Assembly: GCF_040149665.1 (NCBI RefSeq)
Contig: NZ_JBEFLP010000001.1
Span: 248,001 to 312,000, forward strand
DNA from: Sulfitobacter sp. HNIBRBA3233
GTDB lineage: Bacteria > Pseudomonadota > Alphaproteobacteria > Rhodobacterales > Rhodobacteraceae
Direction of reading: 5' to 3'
DNA: 64,000 bases
Below the pieces are notes generated by a model, which was not told where the DNA came from, made no database searches, and saw nothing but the letters and a program-made list of their open reading frames with translations. Each line of letters starts with the position of its first letter. Position 1 is the first letter of the stretch. The position numbers and the translations under genes are program-made. Positions 47,382 to 55,840 of this stretch are shown here, in pieces.

Positions 47382-48152
47382 TCAAACCTGCAGGACGCTG
47401 GAGACCAGCAACTGCGTATAGGCGTGCTGCGGATCGTCCAGCACCTGATCGGTCAGGCCCGCCTCAACGACATGCCCCGATTTCATCACCATCAGACGGT
47501 CTGCGAGCAGCCGCACCACGGCCAGATCGTGGGTGACGATGATCGCCGATAGCCCCATGTCGCGCACAAGACCGCGCAGCAGGTCCAGAAGCCGCGCCTG
47601 AACACTGACATCCAGCCCGCCCGTGGGTTCGTCCATGAACACCAGCCGGGGCCCGGTCACCAGATTGCGCGCGATCTGCAACCTCTGCTGCATGCCGCCC
47701 GAAAATGTCGTCGGGCGATCGTCGATCCGTCCCGCGTCGATCTCCACCCGTCCCAGCCAGTCGCCGGCTCGGGCGCGGATGTCGCCATAGTTCCGCGCTC
47801 CCACGGCCATCAGCCGCTCGCCCACATTGCCGCCGGCGCTGACCCCCATGCGCAGACCGTCGCGCGCGTGCTGGTGCACGAAGGCCCAGTCGGTGCGCCC
47901 CAGCATCCGGCGCTCGGGCTCGCTCATGGTGACCGTATCGCGCGGGCCATCGGTGCGGGTGTCGAACACCACCGATCCAGTATCGGGCACCAGATGGCCC
48001 GCCATGCAGTTCAGCAATGTCGACTTGCCCGATCCGCTTTCCCCCACGATCCCCATCACCTCACCGGGATAGAGATCGAACCCCACGTCCGCGCAGCCGA
48101 TCTGCGCGCCGTAGCGTTTGCCAAGGCCCTGAACAGACAGAAGAGGGGTCAT
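47382..48152 (-). CDS. phnK: C-P lyase ABC-type subunit PhnK
   Basis: A 256-residue ABC-fold ATPase that binds the PhnGHIJ core next to PhnJ. It has Walker A GESGSGKST, the family's diagnostic QHARDGLRM region, signature FSGGMQQRLQIA, Walker B LVFMDEPTGGLD and THD switch. Start ATG 48152 overlaps the phnJ stop; open frame upstream to 48416 is inside phnJ. Confidence 0.94.
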   Translation of the reverse strand: MTPLLSVQGLGKRYGAQIGCADVGFDLYPGEVMGIVGESGSGKSTLLNCMAGHLVPDTGSVVFDTRTDGPRDTVTMSEPERRMLGRTDWAFVHQHARDGLRMGVSAGGNVGERLMAVGARNYGDIRARAGDWLGRVEIDAGRIDDRPTTFSGGMQQRLQIARNLVTGPRLVFMDEPTGGLDVSVQARLLDLLRGLVRDMGLSAIIVTHDLAVVRLLADRLMVMKSGHVVEAGLTDQVLDDPQHAYTQLLVSSVLQV

Positions 48153-49006
48153 GCCGCATCCTTTCCACGGTGGCCCGCGCCCTGACGGGCGCCACAGTAA
48201 TCGGTGTCCGAACAGACGAACATGCGCCCGCCTGCATCGTCGACGATCACCTCGTCGAGATAGCTGTCCTCGGCCCCGCAGAGACCGCAGGGATGGTCCG
48301 CCTTGCTGGCCTCGAAGGGGTGGTCCTCGAAATCGAGGCTGGCCACCGCCGTATAGGGCGGCAGCGCATAGATCCGCTGTTCGCGTCCCGCGCCAAAGAG
48401 CTGCACCGCCGCGCAACCGCCCAGCTTGGGGTTGTCGAATTTCGGGATCGGGGAGGGGTCCATCACATATCGCCCCTCGACCTTGACCGGGTAGGCGTAG
48501 GAGGTCGCGATATGGCCGTGACGGCTGATATCCTCGTAGAGCTTGACGTGCATCAGGCCGTATTCCTCTAGCGCATGCATCTTGCGGGTCTCGCTTTCGC
48601 GAGGCTCCAGAAACCGCAGGGGTTCGGGGATCGGCACCTGGAAGACAAGGATCTGGCCCTCGCCGAGCGGCTCCTCGGGGATGCGGTGGCGGGTCTGGAT
48701 GACGCTGGCGCGCGCCGTTTCTGTCGTGGTCGCGATCCCCGCCGTGCGTTCAAAGAAGCTGCGGATGGAAACCGCGTTGGTGGTGTCGTCCGCCCCCTGG
48801 TCGATGACCTTGAACCGGTCGTCCGGCGTCAGCACCGCGGCGGATACCTGCACGCCGCCGGTGCCCCATCCGTAGGGCATGGGCATCTCGCGGCTGGCGA
48901 AAGGCACCTGATAGCCCGGCACAGCCAGTCCCTTGAGGATGGCACGGCGGATCATCCGCTTGGTCTGTTCGTCAAGATAGGCGAAGTTATAGGCTTCGGC
49001 GGTCAT
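48149..49006 (-). CDS. phnJ: Carbon-phosphorus lyase core subunit PhnJ
   Basis: PhnJ is the radical-SAM enzyme that breaks the C-P bond of ribose-1-phosphonate 5-phosphate, giving the hydrocarbon and a cyclic ribose phosphate. The 285-residue protein has the four functional cysteines Cys240, Cys243 (HPCGLCG), Cys265 and Cys271 (VCSDTDYC), matching the E. coli spacing exactly. The central GWGTGGVQVS is also typical. ATG 49006 is chosen over the TTG just before it. The gap of 202 bases to phnI upstream is filled by a small gene on the other strand. Confidence 0.96.
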   Translation of the reverse strand: MTAEAYNFAYLDEQTKRMIRRAILKGLAVPGYQVPFASREMPMPYGWGTGGVQVSAAVLTPDDRFKVIDQGADDTTNAVSIRSFFERTAGIATTTETARASVIQTRHRIPEEPLGEGQILVFQVPIPEPLRFLEPRESETRKMHALEEYGLMHVKLYEDISRHGHIATSYAYPVKVEGRYVMDPSPIPKFDNPKLGGCAAVQLFGAGREQRIYALPPYTAVASLDFEDHPFEASKADHPCGLCGAEDSYLDEVIVDDAGGRMFVCSDTDYCGARQGAGHRGKDAA

Positions 49007-49038
49007 CAAAGGGCCTCATTTTCTGGGCAGAAAACCGC

Positions 49039-49206
49039 ATGGAGCTTCTTGTCGACCTCTATAGCGGCCTGCGCGACAATCCCCGCGCGGTGCTGATCTG
49101 CATCGGTTTCCCGGTGGTTCTGCTTTTGCTGTTCGGCGGCAATGGCCCCGGCATCGGTGGCGGATCCGGCGGGGACTGCGGCGGCGGCGGGGATGGTGGC
49201 GACTGA
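49039..49206 (+). CDS. Small membrane peptide with Gly/Asp/Cys tail, antisense in phn operon
   Basis: A 55-residue frame from ATG 49039 to TGA 49206, on the strand opposite phnI and phnJ, in the gap between them. It encodes an amphipathic start (ELLVDLYSGLRDNP), one membrane helix (about residues 16-33: RAVLICIGFPVVLLLLF) and a tail composed of Gly with single Asp and Cys residues (GGDCGGGGDGGD). That design recurs in small Rhodobacteraceae proteins and is hard to obtain by chance. The ribosome-binding site is weak. No function is known; membrane insertion is inferred. It would be transcribed against the phn operon. Confidence 0.6.
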   Translation: MELLVDLYSGLRDNPRAVLICIGFPVVLLLLFGGNGPGIGGGSGGDCGGGGDGGD

Positions 49207-49208
49207 GG

Positions 49209-50297
49209 TCATTCGGCGGCCTCGCGGGTCGCGGATATGCCCGCCTCGCGGCGCAGTTTGCGCACCAGTTCAAGTTCGGACTGGAAGTCCACGTAATGCG
49301 GCAGTTTTATGTGCTCGAGGAAACCCGTCGCCTGAATGTTATCCGCGTGGTAGAGCACGAATTCCGCGTCCTGCGCCGGGGCGCCCACGTTCTCTTCGCC
49401 CAGCTCCTCCCACCGCAGCGCGCGGTCGACCAGCGCCATGGAGATCGCCTTGCGCTCGGTCTGGCCGAAGACCAGACCGTAGCCGCGGGTGAATTGCGCA
49501 GGCTCGGTCTTTGATCCCTTGAACTGGTTGACCGTTTCACATTCGGTCAGCGTGATCTCTCCGATCTCGACGGCGAAACCCAGTTCGGGGATATCCATCT
49601 CGATGGGCACGGTGCCGATGCGCAATTCGCCCACGAAAGCGTGGTTGCGCGCATAGCCGCGCTGGGTGGAATAGGCCATCGACAGGGTAAACCCTTCGTC
49701 CGCGCGGGCCAGCGCCTGAAGCCTCAGCGCGCGGTCCGCTGGCATCTCAAGGGGCGTGCGCGTCAGATCCGGCGGCGCGCTATCGTCGCGCGGCGCGTCC
49801 TCGATCAGGCCCTCGTTGTTGAGAAACTCGGTCACATGCGGCACCGGCGCCGGATCGACCTCGCGCTGCGGCGCATCGGGGACATGCCCTTCGGCCGCCA
49901 GTTTGAAATCCAGCAAACGGTGGGTGTAGTCGAAAGTCGGCCCCAGAACCTGCCCTCCCGGTACGTCCTTGAACGTCGCCGAGATCCGCCGGTCGCAGGC
50001 CATCCGCGCGGTATCGACCGGATCGGTCACCCCGAAGCGGGGCAGCGTGGTGCGGTAGGCGCGGATCAGGAAGATCGCCTCGATCAGGTCGCCGCGCGAC
50101 TGCTTGATCGCCAGCGCCGCCAAATCCGGGTCGTAAAGCGACCCTTCGGCCATCACGCGGTTCACCGCAAGGCCCAGCTGCTCGCGGATTTGCGGCACGC
50201 CCAGTTCGGCGATGTCCCGGTCGCCGCGCCGTTCCTCGGCGAGCCACGCATGGGCATTTTCAATCGCGCGCTCGCCGCCCTTGACTGCTACGTACAT
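49209..50297 (-). CDS. phnI: C-P lyase core subunit PhnI (nucleosidase)
   Basis: PhnI, with PhnG, PhnH and PhnL, displaces adenine from ATP by the phosphonate, forming ribose 1-phosphonate 5-triphosphate. The 362-residue protein starts MYVAVKGGERAIENAH, a family hallmark, and carries QRGYARNHAFVGELRIGTVPI and HIKLPHYVDFQSELELVR near the end. Length is normal. It overlaps phnH by ten bases. The 202-base gap to phnJ is unusual, since most operon neighbours overlap. Confidence 0.95.
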   Translation of the reverse strand: MYVAVKGGERAIENAHAWLAEERRGDRDIAELGVPQIREQLGLAVNRVMAEGSLYDPDLAALAIKQSRGDLIEAIFLIRAYRTTLPRFGVTDPVDTARMACDRRISATFKDVPGGQVLGPTFDYTHRLLDFKLAAEGHVPDAPQREVDPAPVPHVTEFLNNEGLIEDAPRDDSAPPDLTRTPLEMPADRALRLQALARADEGFTLSMAYSTQRGYARNHAFVGELRIGTVPIEMDIPELGFAVEIGEITLTECETVNQFKGSKTEPAQFTRGYGLVFGQTERKAISMALVDRALRWEELGEENVGAPAQDAEFVLYHADNIQATGFLEHIKLPHYVDFQSELELVRKLRREAGISATREAAE

Positions 50298-50881
50298 GGC
50301 GCGGCCTCCGTATCGGGATGACAGATTTGCGTCGACCGGGGCAGGGCCGCGATCCGACCGTCGCAGGTCCAGATGAAATCGAGCCCACGCGGGAAAAGCG
50401 CGTGATTGGCGCGCAGCGCCTGCGCGTCGGGCAGCGACAGCGTGGCGTTGTCGCGGATACCAGGGCCGCGCAGCACGGTGCCCTCATGCGCCAGCCTTTC
50501 GGTCTCGACGATCAGCGTGGCCGACCGGTCGGGGTATTGCGCGGTGCCGACGGGATAGCCCGACAGCGGCATCAGCGCCTCCCATGTTCCGATCGCAAAG
50601 GTGCAGTGGGACCGCCCCGTGAAAGGCGCGCCGGTGTGAAAGGCGATCCAGTCGCGGACCGCGCGGCAGTCCGCATCGCCCGCCAGATAGAGCGGCGTAT
50701 CCGTGTCGCAGAGCGTCAGGATCACCGCCCCCGCCGCGCGCGACAGTGGCGCGGGGGGCTGCGCGCCCGTTATATCGTGGATCGTGCCAGGGCGGGCCAT
50801 CGCCTCCATCACCGCGCGGAAGGCCCCTGCGGCCTGCGTGGCCGGTTCGGCAAATCCGCCTTCAAGCGTTTGCGCCTGCAT
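50288..50881 (-). CDS. phnH: C-P lyase core subunit PhnH
   Basis: A 197-residue structural subunit of the PhnGHIJ core; PhnH dimerises and joins the two halves. Family features are the N-terminal GGFAEPATQAAGAFRAVMEAMARPG and the later WEALMPLSGYPVGTAQYPDRSATLIVE. ATG 50881 overlaps the phnG stop (TGATG). No catalytic residues are known for it. Confidence 0.93.
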   Translation of the reverse strand: MQAQTLEGGFAEPATQAAGAFRAVMEAMARPGTIHDITGAQPPAPLSRAAGAVILTLCDTDTPLYLAGDADCRAVRDWIAFHTGAPFTGRSHCTFAIGTWEALMPLSGYPVGTAQYPDRSATLIVETERLAHEGTVLRGPGIRDNATLSLPDAQALRANHALFPRGLDFIWTCDGRIAALPRSTQICHPDTEAAPCT

Positions 50882-51336
50882 CAATCCTCTCCTCTGACCA
50901 TCGTGTAGAAATCGACCTTGGTGGCTGCCGCTTTTCCGGCCCGCGTCTGGCGTCGGTCCGTCTGGGCCTGCGCAAGCGGGTCGAGCACGGCCCGTTGCAG
51001 GCTGTCCGCCGCCTCTGTCTGCATCAGCGCATCGACGAGGGCTGCCGCTTCGGCATCGGCCTTGTCGCGGCCCTGGATATAGGCGTGGCCGACTTCGCCG
51101 GTGGCAAGCGTCAGGGCACAGCGCGTCACGGTAACCTCGCCCAGATTGAACCGCCCGCCCGTGCCCCCCGCGCGCCCCTGCACCATGACGGTGCCGGTTT
51201 CGGGTCGCCGCAGCCAAGTGAAGACAGGGCGCGGACCGGTTGCGTCCAGCAGGGCACGCACCCGCCCCTGCGGCGCCTTGGCCATCAGGCCCATCCAGCC
51301 GCGTCGCGGGGCGTGATCGTCGACGGTGTCTTTCAT
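50881..51336 (-). CDS. phnG: C-P lyase core subunit PhnG
   Basis: The 151-residue subunit opens the C-P lyase operon. PhnG binds PhnI and is needed for the ribosyl-transfer step. Recognisable segments are RRGWMGLMAKAP at the N-terminus, GRFNLGEVTVTRCAL in the middle and KVDFYTMVRGED at the end. The start at 51336 has no strong Shine-Dalgarno. The divergent phnF gene begins 81 bases away, so the shared region holds the control site for this operon. Confidence 0.92.
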   Translation of the reverse strand: MKDTVDDHAPRRGWMGLMAKAPQGRVRALLDATGPRPVFTWLRRPETGTVMVQGRAGGTGGRFNLGEVTVTRCALTLATGEVGHAYIQGRDKADAEAAALVDALMQTEAADSLQRAVLDPLAQAQTDRRQTRAGKAAATKVDFYTMVRGED

Positions 51337-51355
51337 CTCGACAACTTCCGTTTTA

Positions 51356-51371
51356 ACTATACAACTAGACA
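51356..51371. promoter_or_regulatory. Tandem direct repeat, possible PhnF site
   Basis: ACTATACA and ACTAGACA stand head to tail (7 of 8 bases alike) in the 81-base gap between phnG and phnF, 20 bases before the phnG start. On the minus strand TATAGT could serve as a -10 for phnG. Direct repeats are unusual for GntR-family operators but the placement fits autoregulation. Confidence 0.45.
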
Positions 51372-51417
51372 TATCATACCAGATTCGGCCCGTCGGCCCA
51401 GAAGAGATTTGTGAAGT

Positions 51418-52155
51418 TTGCGTGACACGACCCCAAAGAAATCCGGGCGGACAGCGGTGTGGCAGTCCATCGCCGGCAGCCTGCGCAGTGACATCGCCGA
51501 AGGCCGCTACCGCCCCGGGGACAAGCTGCCGACCGAGGCGGAGCTGGCGGCGCGGTTCGGGGTTAACCGGCACACGGTGCGCCACGGGCTGGCGCAGCTG
51601 GTGGACGAGGGTCTGGTGCGCACGCGCCGCGGTGCCGGCGCATTCGTGGCTGCCACGCCGACGGATTATCCCATCGGGCAGCGGGTGCGGTTCCACGAAA
51701 ACCTGATCGCCGCTGGCCGGCGGCCCGAAAAGCGGGTGCTGCACATCGAACGGCGCAGCGCCTCGGCGGGCGAGGCGCGCGTGCTTGCGGTGGCCGAAGG
51801 GGCGGTGGTCTGCGCCTACCACGGGCTGTCGCTGGCCGACGATCTGCCCATCGCCCTGTTCGAAAGCGTCTTTCCGCTGGAGCGGTTGCCGGGCCTGGAC
51901 GCGGCACTGGCCGAGACCCACGGCGTGACCGAAGCACTGGCCCGCATGGGCATCTCGGACTACACCCGCGCGTCCACCCGGCTGATGGCCGTGCGCGCCA
52001 CAGCCACCGAAGCGCTGCACCTGCATCTGCGCGAGGGCGATCCGCTGTTGCGCTCGACCGGCGTCAACATCGACAGCGCGGGCGTGCCGGTCGAATACGG
52101 GCGGACGTGGTTCGCGGGGGACCGTGTCACGCTGACGCTTGACGGGCTGACCTGA
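51418..52155 (+). CDS. phnF: Phosphonate metabolism transcriptional regulator PhnF (GntR family)
   Basis: A 245-residue GntR/HutC-type repressor. The winged helix covers about residues 14-78 (YRPGDKLPTEAELAARFGVNRHTVRHGLAQLVDEGLVRTRRGAGAFVA), and the C-terminal UTRA ligand-binding domain covers about 95-240, ending GVPVEYGRTWFAGDRVTLTL. It is divergent from phnG and should control that operon in response to a phosphonate-pathway ligand or phosphate. The start is uncertain: TTG at 51418 gives the full helix, and GTG at 51457 (just before WQSIAGS) is the alternative. Confidence 0.9.
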   Translation: MRDTTPKKSGRTAVWQSIAGSLRSDIAEGRYRPGDKLPTEAELAARFGVNRHTVRHGLAQLVDEGLVRTRRGAGAFVAATPTDYPIGQRVRFHENLIAAGRRPEKRVLHIERRSASAGEARVLAVAEGAVVCAYHGLSLADDLPIALFESVFPLERLPGLDAALAETHGVTEALARMGISDYTRASTRLMAVRATATEALHLHLREGDPLLRSTGVNIDSAGVPVEYGRTWFAGDRVTLTLDGLT

Positions 52156-52267
52156 CGCGCCCGTGCCACGCCATTTGCGGCCTTGTCGTCGTTCTGCCTG
52201 CGGTCTAGGGTCTGGCTGTTTGTTTACAGGTAAAGCGTTTCCATCCTTTCACCGTGCGAGGCCTTTC

Positions 52268-52948
52268 TTGTCAGACATCCTGTCTCCCACCTCGATCCTG
52301 ATCATCTGCGCGGTCTCGACCTGTGTTCTGGGCTTTTTGTTTCGCGACCCGCTCTACATCCGCGTGCTCGTGGTCATCGGCAGTCTTTTCTACGTCGCCT
52401 ATTACATGGTCGCGGGGCCGGTCCCCTTGTGGGATGCGATACTGGGCGCGACATTGATCGGCGCGGCCAGCCTTCAGGGCGCGGTCCGCCTGTTGTGGGG
52501 CAGGCTGCCGATCACGCTGCCCAAACACGCGCGCCATATCCGCGACGCGATGGGCGATATCGAGCCGGGGCTCTTCCGCGCGTTGATGCAGAATGCCGAA
52601 CGGTCGGTCGCGCGGTCCCAGATCGTTCTGACGACGCAATACGAGGTGCCTTCCGCCCTGTGGTTCGTGCTCGAGGGGGATCTGACGCTCCGGCGCGAAG
52701 GGATTGCGCCAGTGCGCATCACCGCTCCGTGCTTTGTCGGCGATATCGCGTTTCTGAGCGGCGGCTTCGCCTCGGCGACCGTGTCCGTCGCGCCGGGGGC
52801 GGAGTTGGTGCGCTGGCCGGTAGACAAATTGCGCCGCAGCCTGCGCCACCGCGAGCGGCTGAAGCTGACGCTCGAGGCACTGATCGCGCAGGATCTGGCG
52901 CGCAAGCTGTCCAAGAGTACCCCGATCGAGCTGCGCTATAAATCCTGA
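52268..52948 (+). CDS. Membrane-anchored cyclic-nucleotide-binding-fold protein (Popeye-like)
   Basis: A 226-residue protein with two to three N-terminal membrane helices (about 6-25, 28-48 and 52-68) and a C-terminal beta-roll of the CRP/cNMP-binding type (about 100-226: YEVPSALWFVLEGDLTLRREG, then FVGDIAFLSGGFASATVSVAPGAELVRWPVDKLRRSL). The layout matches Popeye-domain proteins. The GE...RTA phosphate-binding cassette of CRP is not clear, so cAMP binding is uncertain. The start is taken as TTG 52268, six bases after GAGG; no ATG fits. It follows phnF by 112 bases and ends 16 bases before the convergent hexapeptide transferase. Confidence 0.7.
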   Translation: MSDILSPTSILIICAVSTCVLGFLFRDPLYIRVLVVIGSLFYVAYYMVAGPVPLWDAILGATLIGAASLQGAVRLLWGRLPITLPKHARHIRDAMGDIEPGLFRALMQNAERSVARSQIVLTTQYEVPSALWFVLEGDLTLRREGIAPVRITAPCFVGDIAFLSGGFASATVSVAPGAELVRWPVDKLRRSLRHRERLKLTLEALIAQDLARKLSKSTPIELRYKS

Positions 52949-52964
52949 CAGCACCGCGGCGGCG

Positions 52965-53582
52965 CTACCCGCCGTAGCGCTCCAGAAAGGCCTCGGCGCA
53001 GAGTGTGCGGAAGTCGTCGAGCGCCAGACGCAGGGCATCGTGGGGCCAGTCCCACCACGCCATCTCGATCAGCCGCTCCGCGATGTCGGCGGGCTGTCGC
53101 GGGCGCAGCGGTGAGGCCGGGGTGCCTGCGACGATGGTATAGGGGGCCACATCGCGGGTGACCACTGCACCGGCTGCCACAACCGCGCCGTGGCCCAGCG
53201 TAACCTCCGGCTTGACCATCGCACCCGCGCCGATCCAGGTGTCGTGCCCGATATAGGCCGTGCGCGCGCGGCGCTGGGCAAAGAAATCCGCATCCGGCGC
53301 CGCATCGTCCCAATAGTCATCCGACCGATAGAGAAAATGGTGACAGGCCGCCGTGTGCAGGGGATGATCCGTGGCCCCGATCCGCGAAAACGCCGCGATA
53401 TTGGCGAATTTTCCGATCTCGGCGTTGGCGATATCCGCGTAGCGGTCGCAATAGCTGTAGTCGCCGAAGACGGACTGCGCGACGCGGCTGCCCGCACCGA
53501 TCTCCACATAGGCGCCGAAACGGCTGTGGGTTATGGTGCATCCCGCGTGGATCACCGGGGTCTCGGCGCTCAGGCGGGCCAT
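52965..53582 (-). CDS. Hexapeptide-repeat acyltransferase of the phn locus
   Basis: A 205-residue left-handed beta-helix protein of the type found in many phn operons (phosphonate metabolism protein, transferase hexapeptide repeat family). Repeats run through [48 protein letters not shown] and again after [36 protein letters not shown]; the catalytic-type His is in ATDHPLHTA, as in xenobiotic acetyltransferases. It probably acetylates an aminophosphonate or a pathway product. ATG 53582 overlaps the phnE stop, so it ends the phnCDEE transcript. Confidence 0.87.
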   Translation of the reverse strand: MARLSAETPVIHAGCTITHSRFGAYVEIGAGSRVAQSVFGDYSYCDRYADIANAEIGKFANIAAFSRIGATDHPLHTAACHHFLYRSDDYWDDAAPDADFFAQRRARTAYIGHDTWIGAGAMVKPEVTLGHGAVVAAGAVVTRDVAPYTIVAGTPASPLRPRQPADIAERLIEMAWWDWPHDALRLALDDFRTLCAEAFLERYGG

Positions 53583-54895
53583 CAGGACGCGCGCCCGATC
53601 AGCCGCGCCCGCAACCAGCCCGACAGCCAATCCATAACCATCACCATCAGCACGATCAGCACGATGTAATAGGCGACCTCCTCCCAGTCTTTCTGGGTCT
53701 GGATCGCCTGCGTCAGCATCAGGCCGATCCCGCCGCCGGTGATCGCCCCGATGATGGTGGCCGAACGGGTGTTGGATTCGAGGAAATACAGGATTTGCGC
53801 CAGCAATACCGGCACGACCTGCGGGATCACGCCAAAGCGGTAGCGCTGGAGTGTCTTGGCCCCCGTCGACTGGACGCCCTCGATCTGGCGCGCGTCGACG
53901 TTTTCCAGAGCTTCGGAGAATATCTTGCCGAAGGTACCGGTGTCGGTGATCAGGATCGCCAGCGTGCCGGTCAGCGGGCCGGGGCCGAAGGCCCGCGCCA
54001 GTACCACCGTCCAGATCAGCGCATCGACACCGCGCACGAAATCGAACAGCCGCCGCGTGAGGGCGCGCACCAGCATCACCGGCGCAAAGCGCTTGGCCGC
54101 GAGAAACGACAGCGGCAGCGCGATCGTCGCGGCGCCCATCGTGCCCAGAAAGGCCATCAGGATCGTCTCGCCAATGGCCCAGGCCACGTCCTTGTGCCGC
54201 CACATGGCGTTGTTCCACCAGTCGCCGAGGGCGCCAGCTACGTTGCTGCGGGCAGGGTCGATACGCTCCCCGGCCACGATCTGCATCAGGCTCTTGCCGT
54301 GGTAGGGGCTGTCGAGTGTGAACCAGAAAAGCTCCCATCCGGGGAAATAGTTGAACACTTCGGTCTTCGTACCGGTGAGGGTCACGCGCCCCTCGGGGGT
54401 GGTGATGGCAACGCGCCGGTCCGAGGCGCTGATCCAGTCGGGAATGGTGCCGGACAGGTTGGTGAATACCTGCCGCCCCTCGGCGCGCGCCTCGATGGTG
54501 CCGAAGTCGGGAATGTCGATCTCGGTGCGGTTGTCCGGCAGCAGCCGCACGACGGTTTCCCCGCCCAGATCCACAATGATGACCTCGTCGCCGCTCACCC
54601 AGTCGGGGCGCGTCCCTTCGGGGTAGGTGCCCTTGCGCTCGCCCTCCACCGCATAGTCCACGTCGCCGGTGCGGTTGCTGCGGGTGACATGCACCTTGTA
54701 GGACCAGCTGTCAGAAGCCAGCGTAACGGCATTGTCCCAGTTCATCCGCTTTGCCAGACCGGCGATGTCGAACGCGAAGAAGATATAGACGAAATAGGCG
54801 AGCACCACGGCGGGCAGGGCGAAGGCCATCACCCGCTTGCGGCGGAAAAGCGCGTCCGCGCCGGATTTGGTGAGGGAGAGATCAGCGGTTGTCAT
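53582..54895 (-). CDS. phnE: Phosphonate ABC transporter permease PhnE, long form
   Basis: The 437-residue inner-membrane permease is much longer than the usual 260-290 residues. After helix 1 (22-44) comes about 170 residues of soluble, beta-rich sequence (45-215: [21 protein letters not shown], then [17 protein letters not shown]), then the ordinary permease domain (220-437) with helices and the EAA-type loop [34 protein letters not shown]. It pairs with the shorter PhnE encoded just upstream, three bases away. The extra domain should lie in the periplasm, where it could contact PhnD. Confidence 0.93.
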   Translation of the reverse strand: MTTADLSLTKSGADALFRRKRVMAFALPAVVLAYFVYIFFAFDIAGLAKRMNWDNAVTLASDSWSYKVHVTRSNRTGDVDYAVEGERKGTYPEGTRPDWVSGDEVIIVDLGGETVVRLLPDNRTEIDIPDFGTIEARAEGRQVFTNLSGTIPDWISASDRRVAITTPEGRVTLTGTKTEVFNYFPGWELFWFTLDSPYHGKSLMQIVAGERIDPARSNVAGALGDWWNNAMWRHKDVAWAIGETILMAFLGTMGAATIALPLSFLAAKRFAPVMLVRALTRRLFDFVRGVDALIWTVVLARAFGPGPLTGTLAILITDTGTFGKIFSEALENVDARQIEGVQSTGAKTLQRYRFGVIPQVVPVLLAQILYFLESNTRSATIIGAITGGGIGLMLTQAIQTQKDWEEVAYYIVLIVLMVMVMDWLSGWLRARLIGRAS

Positions 54896-54898
54896 CGG

Positions 54899-55774
54899 TC
54901 AGGACCCTTCGGACAGACGGTTGCGGTAACGGCTCGACAGCTGGTCGAAAAACACGATGGTCCCGAACAGCAGCACGAAAATGGCGGCGGCCTCGTCGAA
55001 GCGCCCTGGGCCCCAGGCCATGGCGTTGCGCAGTTCGTAGCCTATGCCCCCCGCGCCGACAAAACCGAGGATTGCCGAGGCGCGGATGTTGATCTCGAAC
55101 CGCAACAGCGCGTAGCTGACGAAGTTTGGCGCGACCTGCGGCAGCACCCCAAGCCACATCCGTTGCGTCCACGTGGCGCCGGCCGAGGCCAGCCCCTCGA
55201 CCGCTTTGAGATCCGCGTTTTCCGCCACTTCCGAGAACATCTTGCCAAGGGCTCCGGCGGTGTGGATGGCGATGGCGATCATCGCGGGCACCGGACCGCC
55301 GCCCAGCACAAAGATCAGAACCAGCGCGATCACGATCTCGGGCACCGCACGCATGATGTCCATCAGCCGACGAAAGAGCGCAATCAGGCGCGGCCAGCGT
55401 GCCAGACCGCGGGTGGACAACAGCGACAGCACCAGCCCGAAGCCCGCACCGACAAGCGTCGAGACGGCAGCGATGTTCACGGTCTCGATCAGGGCGGGGA
55501 AATACCGCGCCATCAGGCCGGGCAGGTCGGCGCGCTTCTGCCACGCTTCGGACAGCACGTCGGCGGGATAGTCGCCGATGTTTTGCAGACCGTCCCAGAA
55601 GCCGCCCGCGTTGCGCGCATCGGCAACGTTGAAGCCCGACACCATCAGCAGCGCGAAGATCATCAGCGTCAGCCCGCCATAGAGCCTGCGCCGTCTGACC
55701 TGCGCCATATAGGCGGTCTCTACGCGGTCCACGGTTTCGGACGCTTTGCCCGATGCGTATGCTGCATCCGTCAT
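54899..55774 (-). CDS. phnE: Phosphonate ABC transporter permease PhnE, short form
   Basis: The 291-residue permease has the standard PhnE core: five to six helices and the EAA loop SEVAENADLKAVEGLASAGATWTQRMWLGVLPQV. It forms a heterodimer with the long PhnE downstream. Extra residues at the N-terminus (1-32) are cytoplasmic. It follows phnD by 66 bases. Confidence 0.94.
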   Translation of the reverse strand: MTDAAYASGKASETVDRVETAYMAQVRRRRLYGGLTLMIFALLMVSGFNVADARNAGGFWDGLQNIGDYPADVLSEAWQKRADLPGLMARYFPALIETVNIAAVSTLVGAGFGLVLSLLSTRGLARWPRLIALFRRLMDIMRAVPEIVIALVLIFVLGGGPVPAMIAIAIHTAGALGKMFSEVAENADLKAVEGLASAGATWTQRMWLGVLPQVAPNFVSYALLRFEINIRASAILGFVGAGGIGYELRNAMAWGPGRFDEAAAIFVLLFGTIVFFDQLSSRYRNRLSEGS

Positions 55775-55840
55775 TTACTGCCCTTTCAATGATAAACCGG
55801 CGACCCGTGGCGGATCGCCGGTTCTTGCGTTTTCAGATGC

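Noticed and set aside
53795..55792. 665-codon open frame antisense to both phnE genes
   Set aside because: Charged, His/Arg-rich sequence opposite conserved membrane proteins; typical shadow frame.
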